DNA of 64,000 nucleotides from CALNYX01 sp942490925 (GCA_942490925.1 CALNYX010000017.1:744001-808000); one strand, 5' to 3'. Positions 1-7,955 are shown, counted from the first letter of the stretch. Notes: generated by a model not told the origin, from the letters alone. Made by a program: numbers and translations.

Positions 1-14
1 ACGAATGTTGTCAT
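1..14 (-). CDS. Start of an unidentified gene (first codons only)
   Basis: A minus-strand ATG at 14 opens the codons for M-T-T-F and runs off the window edge. It is preceded by an AAGGAG ribosome binding site (about 21-26) at normal spacing. It lies 63 bases past the xerD stop on the same strand, so it could be co-transcribed with xerD. The product cannot be judged from four codons. Confidence 0.5.
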
Positions 15-77
15 AACGTACTCCTTTTTAAGAGAAGAATGCTTCAGTTATACCAACTCGTGAATTTTAATACATTC

Positions 78-926
78 TTATTTTTTTGGGTGGTAGCGCT
101 CAAAGGCTTCATGGAGATGGCGATTGCTGATCTGGGTGTAGCGATCTGTCGTGGCAACCGAGGAATGTCCAAGCATTTCTTGAATCACGCGCAACTCTGC
201 TCCATTTTCCAAAAGATGTGTTGCAAAGGAGTGACGCAGTGTGTGAGGAGAAATATTTTTTTGAATTCCAGCCTGCTTGCCATACTGCTTGATCATCCGC
301 CAAACAAACACGCGATCAATCGGCTTTCCACGGTTTGTGACAAAGAGGGAGTCGCCTTCGCCGCGAAATGTTCCTAGATAGTGATCGACAGCCAAGATCG
401 CGCTCTGGCCCACTGGAACAAGGCGCTCTTTTCCTCCTTTTCCTACGACGCGAACATGATTATCATCTAGATCATAGATTGAGAGAGAACAGACTTCAGA
501 AACGCGCAACCCGCTCGCATAAAGGAGTTCTAGAATGGCGTGGTCGCGCGCACCTTGAGAGGTTGTAGAATCGGGCGCAGCGAGCAAATGATCGACCTCT
601 TCAAGTGAGAGAACTTCAGGGATGAGCTGCCAAATTTTAGGCGTATCAATTGCCAATGAGAAAGAACGATCAAGGATCTGTTCTCGCACAAGGAAACGGA
701 CAAAAACTTTACACGTCACAAGAGCACGCGCCATTGATGAGGAGGCATATTTTTTTTGCTTCAGAAAACTCATGTAGCGATAGAGCGATGCTTGATCCAG
801 GGTTTGCGAAAATGCAAAAAAGGCTTTTAGATCTCTTTCATAGGCAAGTAGTGTGTTGGAGCTCAATCCTTTTTCGGATCGGATATAGGCAAGGAAGTCA
901 GGAAGATGCTCAGATAGTATCGTCAT
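78..926 (-). CDS. xerD: Tyrosine recombinase XerD (XerC/D family)
   Basis: Site-specific tyrosine recombinase of 282 residues, expected to resolve chromosome dimers at dif with a XerC partner. An N-terminal SAM-like DNA-binding domain (about 1-95) precedes the catalytic domain. All catalytic residues are visible: R141 (SGLRVSE), K166 (GKGGKERL), H228 and R231 (HTLRH), H254 (LGHSS) and Y263 (DRYTQ). The C-terminus ending YHPKK resembles E. coli XerD (HHPRA), and in C. trachomatis xerD borders the same T3SS/CPAF neighbourhood, so XerD is preferred over XerC. Length is slightly short for the family (about 298). Family assignment is near certain; the C/D choice is an inference. Confidence 0.9.
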   Translation of the reverse strand: MTILSEHLPDFLAYIRSEKGLSSNTLLAYERDLKAFFAFSQTLDQASLYRYMSFLKQKKYASSSMARALVTCKVFVRFLVREQILDRSFSLAIDTPKIWQLIPEVLSLEEVDHLLAAPDSTTSQGARDHAILELLYASGLRVSEVCSLSIYDLDDNHVRVVGKGGKERLVPVGQSAILAVDHYLGTFRGEGDSLFVTNRGKPIDRVFVWRMIKQYGKQAGIQKNISPHTLRHSFATHLLENGAELRVIQEMLGHSSVATTDRYTQISNRHLHEAFERYHPKK

Positions 927-964
927 AAGATGCAGAATATGCTATTTTGGACCTTTTTCCTCCA

Positions 965-1050
965 CTTTTGCCATCTTTTCTCGGTCTACTTTCTAAGTAT
1001 GCTTATCGAAATGACGGCAAAAGCGGAGAAAAAAATCCCTCAAAAATCAT
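965..1050 (+). repeat. Dispersed structured element, copy A
   Basis: Intergenic element between xerD and the zinc-ribbon gene. Outer arms CTTTTGCCATC (965-975) and GACGGCAAAAG (1013-1023) pair with one mismatch. Inside is a hairpin TACTT (987-991), TCT, AAGTA (995-999). A tail AGAAAAAAATCCCTC then CAAAAATCAT follows (1027-1050). The same inner hairpin and tail recur at 15025-15112 and, inverted, at 40139-40224, with different but self-complementary outer arms. Function unknown; it could be a non-autonomous mobile hairpin or a structured RNA. Confidence 0.75.
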
Positions 1051-1074
1051 ATTTACCTCTTATGACGACACTAT

Positions 1075-1488
1075 CTAACTAAAGAGATGGGAAAACTCCT
1101 CCGTTACTTCTTCAGTAATGGGAGCCATTTGTACTTCGAACACTTCGCCAGTTTCGGGAATTTCAAAAAGATGGCCTGTCCGTTTGACAAGCATTCCTTT
1201 ACGTTGGAGATAAAGAGCCAGTAGATAACGCAATTTTGGTTGACTCTCCAGTTGGCGAAAGCGCGCAAGCGCCTGCTCGTCTGGTGTTTTTTTCTTCTCT
1301 TTTTTCAATGGGATGACCCCTTGCCAGTTGGCGCCCTGCTTTTGACTCTCTTCCCAACAACTTGGACAAAAATCTTCACGAATCCACTCCCCTTTTTTAA
1401 AAGTGAGACAGGAGAGGTACGTAGAACCTGGTTCAAAGCTTTCACCCTTAAGGCTACACTGTTTAGCTCGATTTGGAATCTTTTTCAT
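1075..1488 (-). CDS. Hypothetical protein with Cys pairs (probable zinc ribbon)
   Basis: Protein of 137 residues with no assigned function. The start at 1488 (MKKIPNRAKQ) is preferred over an upstream alternative at 1545 because the recognisable pattern begins there: Cys at QCSLKG, then FEPGSTYLSCL, then DFCPSCW. These paired cysteines suggest a treble-clef or ribbon zinc site in the first 55 residues. The C-terminal half is charged and helical and carries a TGHLFEIPETGEVFEV stretch. It is divergent from pgi, so the two share an upstream region of about 75 bases. Confidence 0.75.
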   Translation of the reverse strand: MKKIPNRAKQCSLKGESFEPGSTYLSCLTFKKGEWIREDFCPSCWEESQKQGANWQGVIPLKKEKKKTPDEQALARFRQLESQPKLRYLLALYLQRKGMLVKRTGHLFEIPETGEVFEVQMAPITEEVTEEFSHLFS

Positions 1489-1564
1489 CAGCCGTAGTGT
1501 AACACAAAAAACGTTTGACCCAAAAAGTTTTTTTTGGGATGACATGTTACCAAAAGGAGCAGAA

Positions 1565-3163
1565 ATGACTTTGGCAGCTCAAACTTTTCGCCAGTATAAG
1601 GCGACACATGTTCTTAAAAATTTAGCTTCACATCCATTTGATCTGACTGTACCTGGAAACCTTACAGAAGAGAGACTCGAACGCTATTCAGCTCAAGCTG
1701 GTGAATTTAAACTTCTTTACGGAACCGAAAGAGTCGATGATGATGTCCTCCAAGCGCTTAAAGAGCTTGCTCAAGAGGCCCACCTACTCGAAAAGATGGA
1801 AGCGATGCAAAATGGTGAGATCATCAATAAGATCGATGGTTATCCGAGCGAAAATCGCATGGTCCTCCATACGGCCATGCGCGATTTTTTCATGCATCCC
1901 AAAGAGGGTACCGAGGCTAAAAAAGCTGCTAAAGCTGCTAAGCAGGAGTGTGAAAAACTACGCAACTTCATGGCTAAAGTCGATGAAGAAGAAAAGTTTA
2001 CCGACATCGTTCAAATTGGAATCGGAGGCTCAGACCTTGGACCTCGCGCCCTATATATGGCCATGCGCGCTTTTCAAAAGCCTGGCAGACAAGCACATTT
2101 CATTTCTAATGTCGACCCCGATGACGCAGCGCAAGTTTTACATGAAATTGATCCCAAAAGAACGCTTGTCATTGTCGTTTCCAAATCTGGTTCAACTCTC
2201 GAAACATTGACCAATGAAGAGCTTGTGCGTAATCGCTTCAAAGAGGCTGGCTGTAAGCCTGAAGAACACTTCATCGCTGTAACAGGCGAAAAAAGCCCAA
2301 TGGATAACCCTCAACGTTATGTCGCCTCTTTTTATATCTGGGACTTTATTGGTGGCCGCTACTCTGCAACTTCAATGGTCGGTGCTGTCATGCTCGCTTT
2401 TGCAATTGGCTATGATCAATTCATGAATATCCTCAAGGGCGCTCATGAAATGGATCGTATTGCCCTTAACCATGACTTCCATCAAAACCTGCCGATGCTT
2501 GGCGCAATGCTCGGGGTTTGGAATCGTAATTTCCTCCACTATCCTACAGTTGCTGTACTCCCCTATTCCCAAGCGCTTCTTCGTTTCCCTGCCCACTTGC
2601 AACAGTGTAATATGGAATCAAATGGGAAGCGGATTGACAAACGTGGTAATCCAGTTGACTTTGATACAGGTCCGATTGTCTGGGGTGAACCAGGAACCAA
2701 CGGGCAACACTCTTTCTATCAACTGATTCACCAAGGGACAAACGTTGTTCCAATTGACTTTATCGGTTTTAGAGAAAGCCAGTACCACGATGATCTAAAC
2801 ATTCAAGGTTCAACGTCGCAAGAAAAGCTCCTCTCGAATCTCTTTGCACAATCGATTGCGCTTTCTAAAGGGCAAAAGAGTGATAATCCTAACAAGGTTT
2901 TCCCAGGAAATCGTCCTAATAATGTCTTGCTTGCAAAACGGCTCGACCCTTTTACGCTTGGATCACTGCTCTCCTACTATGAGAACAAAATTGCGTTCCA
3001 AGGATTTTGTTGGAACATCAATTCGTTTGATCAGGAAGGTGTGCAGCTTGGGAAAGTACTCGCCAACAAAATTATCGACCGCTTCAAAGCAAAAAGGCAG
3101 GGAAAGAAAGTGGAACGCTTTCCTGAAGCAGAAGGGATGCTCAAGCATTTAGACTCGCTCTAG
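1565..3163 (+). CDS. pgi: Glucose-6-phosphate isomerase
   Basis: Converts glucose-6-phosphate to fructose-6-phosphate in glycolysis and gluconeogenesis; cytosolic. The 532-residue product carries the first sugar-phosphate binding segment (GIGGSDLGPRALYMAM), a phosphate-binding SKSGSTLETLTNE loop, the family signature around FPAHLQQCNMESNGK, and the C-terminal catalytic Lys region. The ATG at 1565 is chosen because AGGAG lies five bases before it; upstream in-frame starts have no ribosome binding site and overlap the divergent gene. Length fits the chlamydial enzyme (about 525). Confidence 0.97.
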   Translation: MTLAAQTFRQYKATHVLKNLASHPFDLTVPGNLTEERLERYSAQAGEFKLLYGTERVDDDVLQALKELAQEAHLLEKMEAMQNGEIINKIDGYPSENRMVLHTAMRDFFMHPKEGTEAKKAAKAAKQECEKLRNFMAKVDEEEKFTDIVQIGIGGSDLGPRALYMAMRAFQKPGRQAHFISNVDPDDAAQVLHEIDPKRTLVIVVSKSGSTLETLTNEELVRNRFKEAGCKPEEHFIAVTGEKSPMDNPQRYVASFYIWDFIGGRYSATSMVGAVMLAFAIGYDQFMNILKGAHEMDRIALNHDFHQNLPMLGAMLGVWNRNFLHYPTVAVLPYSQALLRFPAHLQQCNMESNGKRIDKRGNPVDFDTGPIVWGEPGTNGQHSFYQLIHQGTNVVPIDFIGFRESQYHDDLNIQGSTSQEKLLSNLFAQSIALSKGQKSDNPNKVFPGNRPNNVLLAKRLDPFTLGSLLSYYENKIAFQGFCWNINSFDQEGVQLGKVLANKIIDRFKAKRQGKKVERFPEAEGMLKHLDSL

Positions 3164-3910
3164 ACCACCCGTTGCAAGAAAGCCGTTCACCTTACGCCTG
3201 CCCTCTTCGGAGAGCGTTGATGTGATGAGTTCATCCACTCCATCCCACTCATAGATGAGTAGTTGCTCTGGAATTACGCGACATGGCTCATCTGGAAGTG
3301 AAAAACTCCCTTCGATTGGTTGACAAAGAGCTAGGGGGATGCGTAGCTGTGGCAACACCTCTTGCACTTCATTTGAATAGAATCCAAGCGGTGAGGGTTG
3401 ATCCCAACCAATAGCTGGCAAAGCATAAGGGTGATCTCCCCCTTTCAGAATCAGTCCAAAATGAGTCAGCTCTTCACGCTTCAGTTGGTGAAAAAAGTCT
3501 TCGAAAGACAAGTCAGAACCATCGAGTGCAAGAAAAGGAAAGATCTCATCAGGTAACCTGGCACAAACAGATTTCACCAGGTCGCGTGGAAAATCGAATC
3601 GTCCTTTGTAGATTAAAACCCCAAATGTCTGCTGCTCAAACTTGCGGTATAAGGTATCAACAAAATGATCGATAGCACGTTCAAAAGCGCGGATTTCCCC
3701 CTCATCTTGAAAGGGACTTTTCCACAAATCTGTTTGTAACTCCCACAAGATTTTTTGATCCGTTTGCGGCTCAGTCCATTGTAAAGAGGAACTTGAAGAG
3801 AGATCAAGCTCAAAGGGAACGACATTTCCATCGGACGGATGAATGCGTGGTGTGAATGCTTGACTTTCGACCCAAAAGGTCTGCTCATAACCGGTGAACA
3901 GTAATTTCAT
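3149..3910 (-). CDS. Conserved hypothetical protein upstream-coupled to trmB
   Basis: Protein of 253 residues, no recognised domain. It is acidic, with no signal peptide or membrane segment, so probably cytosolic. Its start overlaps the trmB stop by four bases (ATGA type), showing translational coupling with trmB, and its end overlaps the convergent pgi end by 15 bases. The middle part (RFDFPRDLVKSV, LKGGDHPYALPAIGWDQ) alternates hydrophobic strands and helices like an alpha/beta fold. Probably a Chlamydiales-specific family; function unknown. Confidence 0.8.
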   Translation of the reverse strand: MKLLFTGYEQTFWVESQAFTPRIHPSDGNVVPFELDLSSSSSLQWTEPQTDQKILWELQTDLWKSPFQDEGEIRAFERAIDHFVDTLYRKFEQQTFGVLIYKGRFDFPRDLVKSVCARLPDEIFPFLALDGSDLSFEDFFHQLKREELTHFGLILKGGDHPYALPAIGWDQPSPLGFYSNEVQEVLPQLRIPLALCQPIEGSFSLPDEPCRVIPEQLLIYEWDGVDELITSTLSEEGRRKVNGFLATGGLERV

Positions 3911-4593
3911 TGTGTCACTCTCTGCTGCTTAGCAAATTGGGTACAGAAAATTTCTTTTCCTTTCGCTCGCCAAAGCGCATCGAAATACGATGTGCCATAA
4001 TCACGTGATTGAGTTGCAAAGTAGGGATCTGGTTGCTGCGCCCGAAAAGAGTGAGCCTTGAGAAAAAGTGCTAGCGTCTGCTCCAAATAGTTGCGATCAT
4101 CTGTCACAAATGTGATCTCGGCTTCAGGCTCTAAAATCCGCGCAAGCTCTGAAATAAAAAGAGTTTTCATCAAACGGTGCTTCTCATGCCGCGCCTTTGG
4201 CCAAGGATCAGGAAAGTTGATGAAGCTACCAGCTACTGAATTTTGTGGAAGATAGTGGTGGGCAAACGTCCAAGCCTCACCACACACTACAAAAAGATTT
4301 TCTAAACCTTCATTTTTACTCTTCGACCAAATCTTACGCACACGCTCAAATTGCAGCTCCACAGCAACCCAATTTCTATCAGGAAATTCTTTAGCTTTTT
4401 CAATAATCCAATGCCCATTTCCGGAACAAAATTCCACCATCACAGGGTTAGTATTGCCAAAAATCGCCTCCCACCCAGGAAACTTAAATGCTTTATGGTC
4501 ATTGTAATGCTGCGGAACAAAGAAGACTCCACTCTGAATAACAGGACGCCTCTCTTCCCAAGAAAACACAGCTTTAAGGTCTTTTGGTTTCAT
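3907..4593 (-). CDS. trmB: tRNA (guanine-N7-)-methyltransferase
   Basis: SAM-dependent enzyme that methylates G46 in the tRNA variable loop. The 228-residue protein has a SAM-binding glycine loop (VEFCSGNGHWI) and the TrmB signature FPDPWPKARHEKHRL, followed by ITFVTDDRNYLEQ. The ATG at 4593 (MKPKDLKAVF) gives the usual N-terminus; the longer frame would run towards the divergent exbB. First gene of a two-gene unit with the 253-residue hypothetical. Confidence 0.93.
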   Translation of the reverse strand: MKPKDLKAVFSWEERRPVIQSGVFFVPQHYNDHKAFKFPGWEAIFGNTNPVMVEFCSGNGHWIIEKAKEFPDRNWVAVELQFERVRKIWSKSKNEGLENLFVVCGEAWTFAHHYLPQNSVAGSFINFPDPWPKARHEKHRLMKTLFISELARILEPEAEITFVTDDRNYLEQTLALFLKAHSFRAQQPDPYFATQSRDYGTSYFDALWRAKGKEIFCTQFAKQQRVTQ

Positions 4594-4676
4594 AATGCGA
4601 AAGAGGATACCAATCTTTTGTTTTGACTGCAAATCTAGCTTCCCCTAATCTGAGGTTTCAAAAACGAGGTTGTCAA

Positions 4677-5357
4677 ATGAGCCTAAAAAAAATTCTGCTC
4701 CCCTTGTGCATATTAAGCACATTTCCACTTGCAGCTGAGGAAACTTCTCGGCTTGATCTTTTTGAAGTTTACCGTGCTGCGCCGGTCATCTATACACTGC
4801 TTTTCATATTGTCAGTCTTCTCTTTTGTGATCTGGCTCTATAGCATGTTGACCTTGCGCGACACACAAATCATGCCTCGCGGATTTCTCAACCGAGTGCG
4901 TAAACAGTTAGCCGAAAAGCAATATGACTCTGCTTTTGGTGTCTGCCAAAAAGAGCGTCACTTCACAGCAAGTATTCTAGCTAGCGGAATCGCTTCTCGC
5001 GGCCATGGTCACCAAGTTGTGACAGAGGCGATGCAAACGGAAGGGAAACGTTGCGGTGTAGCCCTTTGGCAACGGATTTCACTGATTAATGATGTTGCTG
5101 TCATTGCGCCGATGCTTGGACTTCTTGGAACAGTTCTAGGATTGTTTTATGCCTTCTATGATGTTAACCGCTCTCCCGACACTCTAGCCTCTATCTTCGA
5201 TGGACTTGGTATTGCTGTTGGAACAACTGTAGCAGGCTTGATCGTTGCGATTATGGCAATGGTTTTTTATGCGACGCTTAAGTTCCGTGTTGTGCGCTTG
5301 CTCAATGCGCTTGAAACAGAAACAGTCACTTTAGGACACTTAATTGAGGTCTCATGA
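4677..5357 (+). CDS. exbB: MotA/TolQ/ExbB proton channel family protein
   Basis: Inner-membrane proton-channel subunit that powers an outer-membrane process together with ExbD/TolR. The 226-residue protein begins with a hydrophobic, signal-like segment (MSLKKILLPLCILSTF), then a membrane helix at about 35-57. Two further helices form the conserved core: DVAVIAPMLGLLGTVLGLF and LGIAVGTTVAGLIVAIMAM, whose GLLGTV and GTTVAGL patterns are typical. The ATG at 4677 has ACGAGG upstream. Overlaps exbD by four bases. Whether it works as Tol-Pal or Ton cannot be told here; no tonB, tolA, tolB or pal follows. Confidence 0.9.
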   Translation: MSLKKILLPLCILSTFPLAAEETSRLDLFEVYRAAPVIYTLLFILSVFSFVIWLYSMLTLRDTQIMPRGFLNRVRKQLAEKQYDSAFGVCQKERHFTASILASGIASRGHGHQVVTEAMQTEGKRCGVALWQRISLINDVAVIAPMLGLLGTVLGLFYAFYDVNRSPDTLASIFDGLGIAVGTTVAGLIVAIMAMVFYATLKFRVVRLLNALETETVTLGHLIEVS

Positions 5358-5818
5358 GCTACATTCCAACTGAAGAGCTTCAAGAGCGCAATGGGCTTAC
5401 TATGGCCCCAATGATCGACTTTCTCTTTTTAATGCTAGCTGTTTTTGCCTCGTTAGCCGTTTCTCGCATCGTCATGCGTGACACAGAGATTGATCTTGTG
5501 CAGTCACGTACTGAGGCAACAACAACTGTTGATCTCGCACGCGATTACAAAATCATCAACCTTTCTGTTTCTGAAGAGGGGTACTATAAGTGGGTGACAG
5601 AGATTCGCGATCACCGCATGGATTCTCCACAAGAGATTACAGAAGAGCTTTTACGCCAATACCACCGTGGCCTTCTTCCTGAGGAAAAAGTCAAAACGCA
5701 GGTATTGCTCAAAGTCGATAAAAATGCACGTTGGGAGCCTGTCTTGCAAGTGCTGCTTGCTATTCGTGAAGCAGGCTTTGAAGTGCGTCCGGTTTACGAG
5801 CCCGAAACACAACTATAA
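5354..5818 (+). CDS. exbD: Biopolymer transport protein ExbD/TolR
   Basis: Partner of the ExbB/TolQ channel. The 154-residue protein has a short cytoplasmic N-terminus, a single membrane helix carrying the conserved acidic residue (APMIDFLFLMLAVFASLAV, with Asp in PMID), and a periplasmic domain ending in the repeat-like LLKVDKNARWEPVLQVLLAIREAGF pattern typical of ExbD/TolR. Translationally coupled to the upstream gene through ATGA. No further tol or ton gene follows; the next genes are on the opposite strand. Confidence 0.9.
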   Translation: MSYIPTEELQERNGLTMAPMIDFLFLMLAVFASLAVSRIVMRDTEIDLVQSRTEATTTVDLARDYKIINLSVSEEGYYKWVTEIRDHRMDSPQEITEELLRQYHRGLLPEEKVKTQVLLKVDKNARWEPVLQVLLAIREAGFEVRPVYEPETQL

Positions 5819-5967
5819 TTCCTTAACTCAAGTTTCTGACCGTATTGGCTGCTTTTTGTCTGACTTGCACGCTCGTTTGCCCTATCGCCTATAGTAGCCG
5901 CACTCGCAAGCGTCCAATTGAGAGGAAAATGATTCAAAAAGAGCTGCACACTTGACTTTTTCAACAT

Positions 5968-5995
5968 AAAAAATGGCGGGCCTATTCGACCCGCC
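5968..5995 (-). terminator. Rho-independent terminator for the Tyr-rich gene cluster
   Basis: On the minus strand a GGCGGG / CCCGCC stem (5990-5995 and 5975-5980) with a nine-base loop is followed by ATTTTTT. It lies just past the end of the 6019-6249 gene, so it should end that transcript. Confidence 0.85.
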
Positions 5996-6018
5996 ACCCT
6001 TTCAATCAGATCTGATCG

Positions 6019-6249
6019 CTAGGAGCAGACATAAACATAAGAGCCGTTTGTGTAGACCCAGTAACACTGGTTACTACCGCTCTCTTTGTGTGGCGTATAG
6101 TAGCGATAACTGTACGGGTAGTACCAACTATATGGTCGTTTTTGTTGGTATGAAACCCCCGAAGTTTGTGCTACAGCAGCCCCACCGACTATCCCTAACG
6201 GGATAAACATCAAAGCTCCTAACAACAATGCACGTTTGATACGTCTCAT
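6019..6249 (-). CDS. Small exported Tyr-rich protein
   Basis: Product of 76 residues with a basic N-terminus and a hydrophobic segment ending AVAQ (signal peptide, cleavage near residue 28). The mature part of about 48 residues is dominated by Tyr, Ser and Pro (RPYSWYYPYSYRYYTP) and ends with two cysteines (QCYWVY and YVCS). The start at 6249 is chosen because AGGGGG lies eight bases upstream, inside the end of the preceding gene, so the two are coupled. Resembles cell-surface or glycine/tyrosine-rich structural peptides by composition only; function unknown. Confidence 0.65.
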   Translation of the reverse strand: MRRIKRALLLGALMFIPLGIVGGAAVAQTSGVSYQQKRPYSWYYPYSYRYYTPHKESGSNQCYWVYTNGSYVYVCS

Positions 6250-6251
6250 AA

Positions 6252-6614
6252 CTACCACCCCCTATTTTGATAATAGTAGTAATTACGGTAGGGATAAGAA
6301 CGGTATTGATAGTTATAGGGGCGATAGTATGGACGATAATAACCACGTCCATAGTAGCCTCGATTATACCCACGACCGTAATATCCACGCCCATAGGGGC
6401 GTCCGTAGTAAATACTGACAGACCCACCAGTCTTCTGCACGTACTCATCATGCCGCTCTTTTTGCGTCTCTAAAGACGTCCCGGGACCTTCTGTCTGGGG
6501 TGAAGTTCGATCTGAAACTCCCCTTACGGAGTTAGTAGCAAAACCAGTAACTGGAAGTGCGAAGAGGACACCAAAGAGCATACCGTGCATACAGACACGT
6601 TTTAACCTGCTCAT
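6252..6614 (-). CDS. Exported Gly/Tyr/Arg-rich repeat protein
   Basis: Protein of 120 residues with a signal peptide (MSRLKRVCMHGMLFGVLFAL, cleavage near FA/TNS). After a polar linker, residues 70-120 are a low-complexity run of short Y-G-R-G-Y type units passing into Tyr/Asn/Arg-rich sequence and ending QNRGW. Such runs suggest a secreted structural or surface-associated, possibly aggregating, protein. It ends two bases before the start of the smaller Tyr-rich gene, whose ribosome binding site lies in its last codons. A third related protein lies upstream at 6863-7147. Function unknown. Confidence 0.7.
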   Translation of the reverse strand: MSRLKRVCMHGMLFGVLFALPVTGFATNSVRGVSDRTSPQTEGPGTSLETQKERHDEYVQKTGGSVSIYYGRPYGRGYYGRGYNRGYYGRGYYRPYYRPYNYQYRSYPYRNYYYYQNRGW

Positions 6615-6777
6615 TTTTCCCCCTTAATATAAAGGTTCTACAAACCAGCAAATCCTCCTTGTTATTACATCTTGCTCAACCTCTATATATAACATATCTC
6701 AAATAAAAATTATATACAATATTGGTTATCAGAGAGATATGCTATAAAAAAGGCTCTTTATTACCCCACCCCAAGAG

Positions 6778-6860
6778 TTTTGGGGCAGGGCTTCAAAGAG
6801 AGGGGCAGCCTGCAGCTCGATAGTGACCGAGGGGGTTTCTCGAGAAACCCTGCCCCAAAA
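6778..6860 (-). terminator. Long hairpin with an internal palindrome after the 94-residue gene
   Basis: TTTTGGGGCAGGG (6778-6790) pairs perfectly with CCCTGCCCCAAAA (6848-6860). Within and overlapping it is an 18-base perfect palindrome (6833-6850, GGGTTTCTCGAGAAACCC). It starts two bases past the stop of the minus-strand gene at 6863. Read in that direction the stem ends in a T run, so it could be a terminator, but the 57-base loop and competing palindrome are unusual. Confidence 0.55.
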
Positions 6861-6862
6861 TT

Positions 6863-7147
6863 TTACCAACCTGAGTTGTAGTTGTAATACTGGTAGTAGT
6901 CTTGGGTGGGATAGTAGATCTGGTAGGGATAGGGCTGTTGATAGGGGTCGTAGTTTGTCTGCTTGGGATAGCAGTTTTGACATGAATGGTAGTGGTGACA
7001 ACTCACGTACTCTTGATGCTCTGACCCTGATCCTGAGGGCCCGTCTGTACCAATCCCTTGCCCTGCCTCAGCTTGGCAGCAGTTTGGACAGTGAGCATAG
7101 CCTAGCACCCCTAGACAGAGAAAAACTGAGAGAAAAAGGTATTTCAT
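6863..7147 (-). CDS. Small exported Cys/His- and Tyr-rich protein
   Basis: Protein of 94 residues with a clear signal peptide (MKYLFLSVFLCLGVLGYAH, cleavage after about residue 18). The mature N-terminal half has six cysteines and a His cluster (CPNCC, SCHHYHSCQNC) that could bind metal or form disulfides. The C-terminal half is Tyr/Pro/Gln-rich and ends YYNYNSGW, matching the RGW end of the 120-residue neighbour. The AGGGAG-like site before the ATG supports the start. Probably an envelope or secreted protein; function unknown. Confidence 0.7.
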   Translation of the reverse strand: MKYLFLSVFLCLGVLGYAHCPNCCQAEAGQGIGTDGPSGSGSEHQEYVSCHHYHSCQNCYPKQTNYDPYQQPYPYQIYYPTQDYYQYYNYNSGW

Positions 7148-7270
7148 AAAACACTCCCTTTTCCTCTACTGTAATCTAATGATTATTTTAATTAAATAGT
7201 TAATTTTTAGCCATTTATACAAATTTAACATTAAATATTTATAATAAAACACATACTAAGGGGGAATATT

Positions 7271-7549
7271 ATGAAAACACAAGCTACAGGTACACAACAG
7301 AGCTCTCAGGGCTATTTTTCTAAGCTTTCTGACCGTCAGAAGGCAATCACTGCGCTTGTGGCAATAGCGCTTGTAGCCTTTGTTCCTTTTGTCCTCTCGG
7401 CGACCTCCCTCAGTGGGGGTGCAGTTCATATGCCCCAGGCTTTTGCTCAAGGGCTTGCCGGTACCTCAGGAACGCTATTTTTCTCCGGCTTAACACTCTC
7501 TTATTTATTGATGGACAAAATTAACTATAATTTAACTAAAATCAAATAA
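7271..7549 (+). CDS. Small two-helix membrane protein (Inc-like)
   Basis: Protein of 92 residues starting seven bases after AAGGGGG. A polar, Gln/Ser-rich N-terminus of about 24 residues is followed by two hydrophobic segments (ITALVAIALVAFVPFVL and GTLFFSGLTLSYLLM) separated by a short loop, then a basic tail. A bilobed hydrophobic domain after a polar, signal-free N-terminus is the usual architecture of chlamydial inclusion membrane (Inc) proteins, which are T3SS substrates. The Inc call is an inference from topology only; the two segments are shorter and further apart than in classical Incs. Confidence 0.6.
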   Translation: MKTQATGTQQSSQGYFSKLSDRQKAITALVAIALVAFVPFVLSATSLSGGAVHMPQAFAQGLAGTSGTLFFSGLTLSYLLMDKINYNLTKIK

Positions 7550-7568
7550 AATACAAATATTCAAATGC

Positions 7569-7598
7569 TATAATTAATTAGTTAGTTAATTATAGGAG
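7569..7598 (+). promoter_or_regulatory. Promoter and operator-like region of the 116-residue gene
   Basis: A TATAAT box (7569-7574) overlaps an AT-only inverted repeat, ATAATTAA (7570-7577) and TTAATTAT (7586-7593), followed by the ribosome binding site TAGGAG. The -35 region is weak. The inverted repeat could be an operator or the upstream gene's terminator. Confidence 0.45.
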
Positions 7599-7604
7599 TT
7601 TGTT

Positions 7605-7955
7605 TTGAGTGTTAATCCCGATAGAAAACCACGTCACTTTCAAGTTGACGATAGACACAACATTTCTAGCCCTAGAGAACATCCCGCAAAATGGGCAAAA
7701 ACGCTGACTGTTGAGCGAATTTCTGATCTTTTTCGAACTCAGCGCGGCCTTCCTGGGCACGTTGAGCGAATTCAAGGTGAATTAAATCGCTGTAAAGACT
7801 TGGAGGGATTGGATGGAACCGTGGTTGTAACCCTCATGACAAACCTAAAAAAAATGGTCTTAGCAGTGAAAAAAGCTAAGGCAGCAGCACCATTTGCACT
7901 GACTGGCGCTTACTCTCTTGAATTTCCACATATCAAGACTGTAGTTGTTATTTAA
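7605..7955 (+). CDS. Hypothetical protein (TTG start)
   Basis: Protein of 116 residues starting at TTG, with TAGGAG six bases upstream and no usable ATG nearby. A basic N-terminus (NPDRKPRHFQVDD) is followed by a helical middle (LPGHVERIQGELNRC, VVVTLMTNLKKMVLAVKKAKAAA) and a hydrophobic C-terminus. No signal peptide. Not recognised. It sits between an Inc-like gene and two glycosyltransferases in an accessory block. Confidence 0.55.
   Translation: MSVNPDRKPRHFQVDDRHNISSPREHPAKWAKTLTVERISDLFRTQRGLPGHVERIQGELNRCKDLEGLDGTVVVTLMTNLKKMVLAVKKAKAAAPFALTGAYSLEFPHIKTVVVI

Noticed and set aside
1403..1564. Longer start for pgi
   Set aside because: The upstream part lies over the divergent zinc-ribbon gene and has no ribosome binding site, whereas AGGAG precedes the ATG at 1565.
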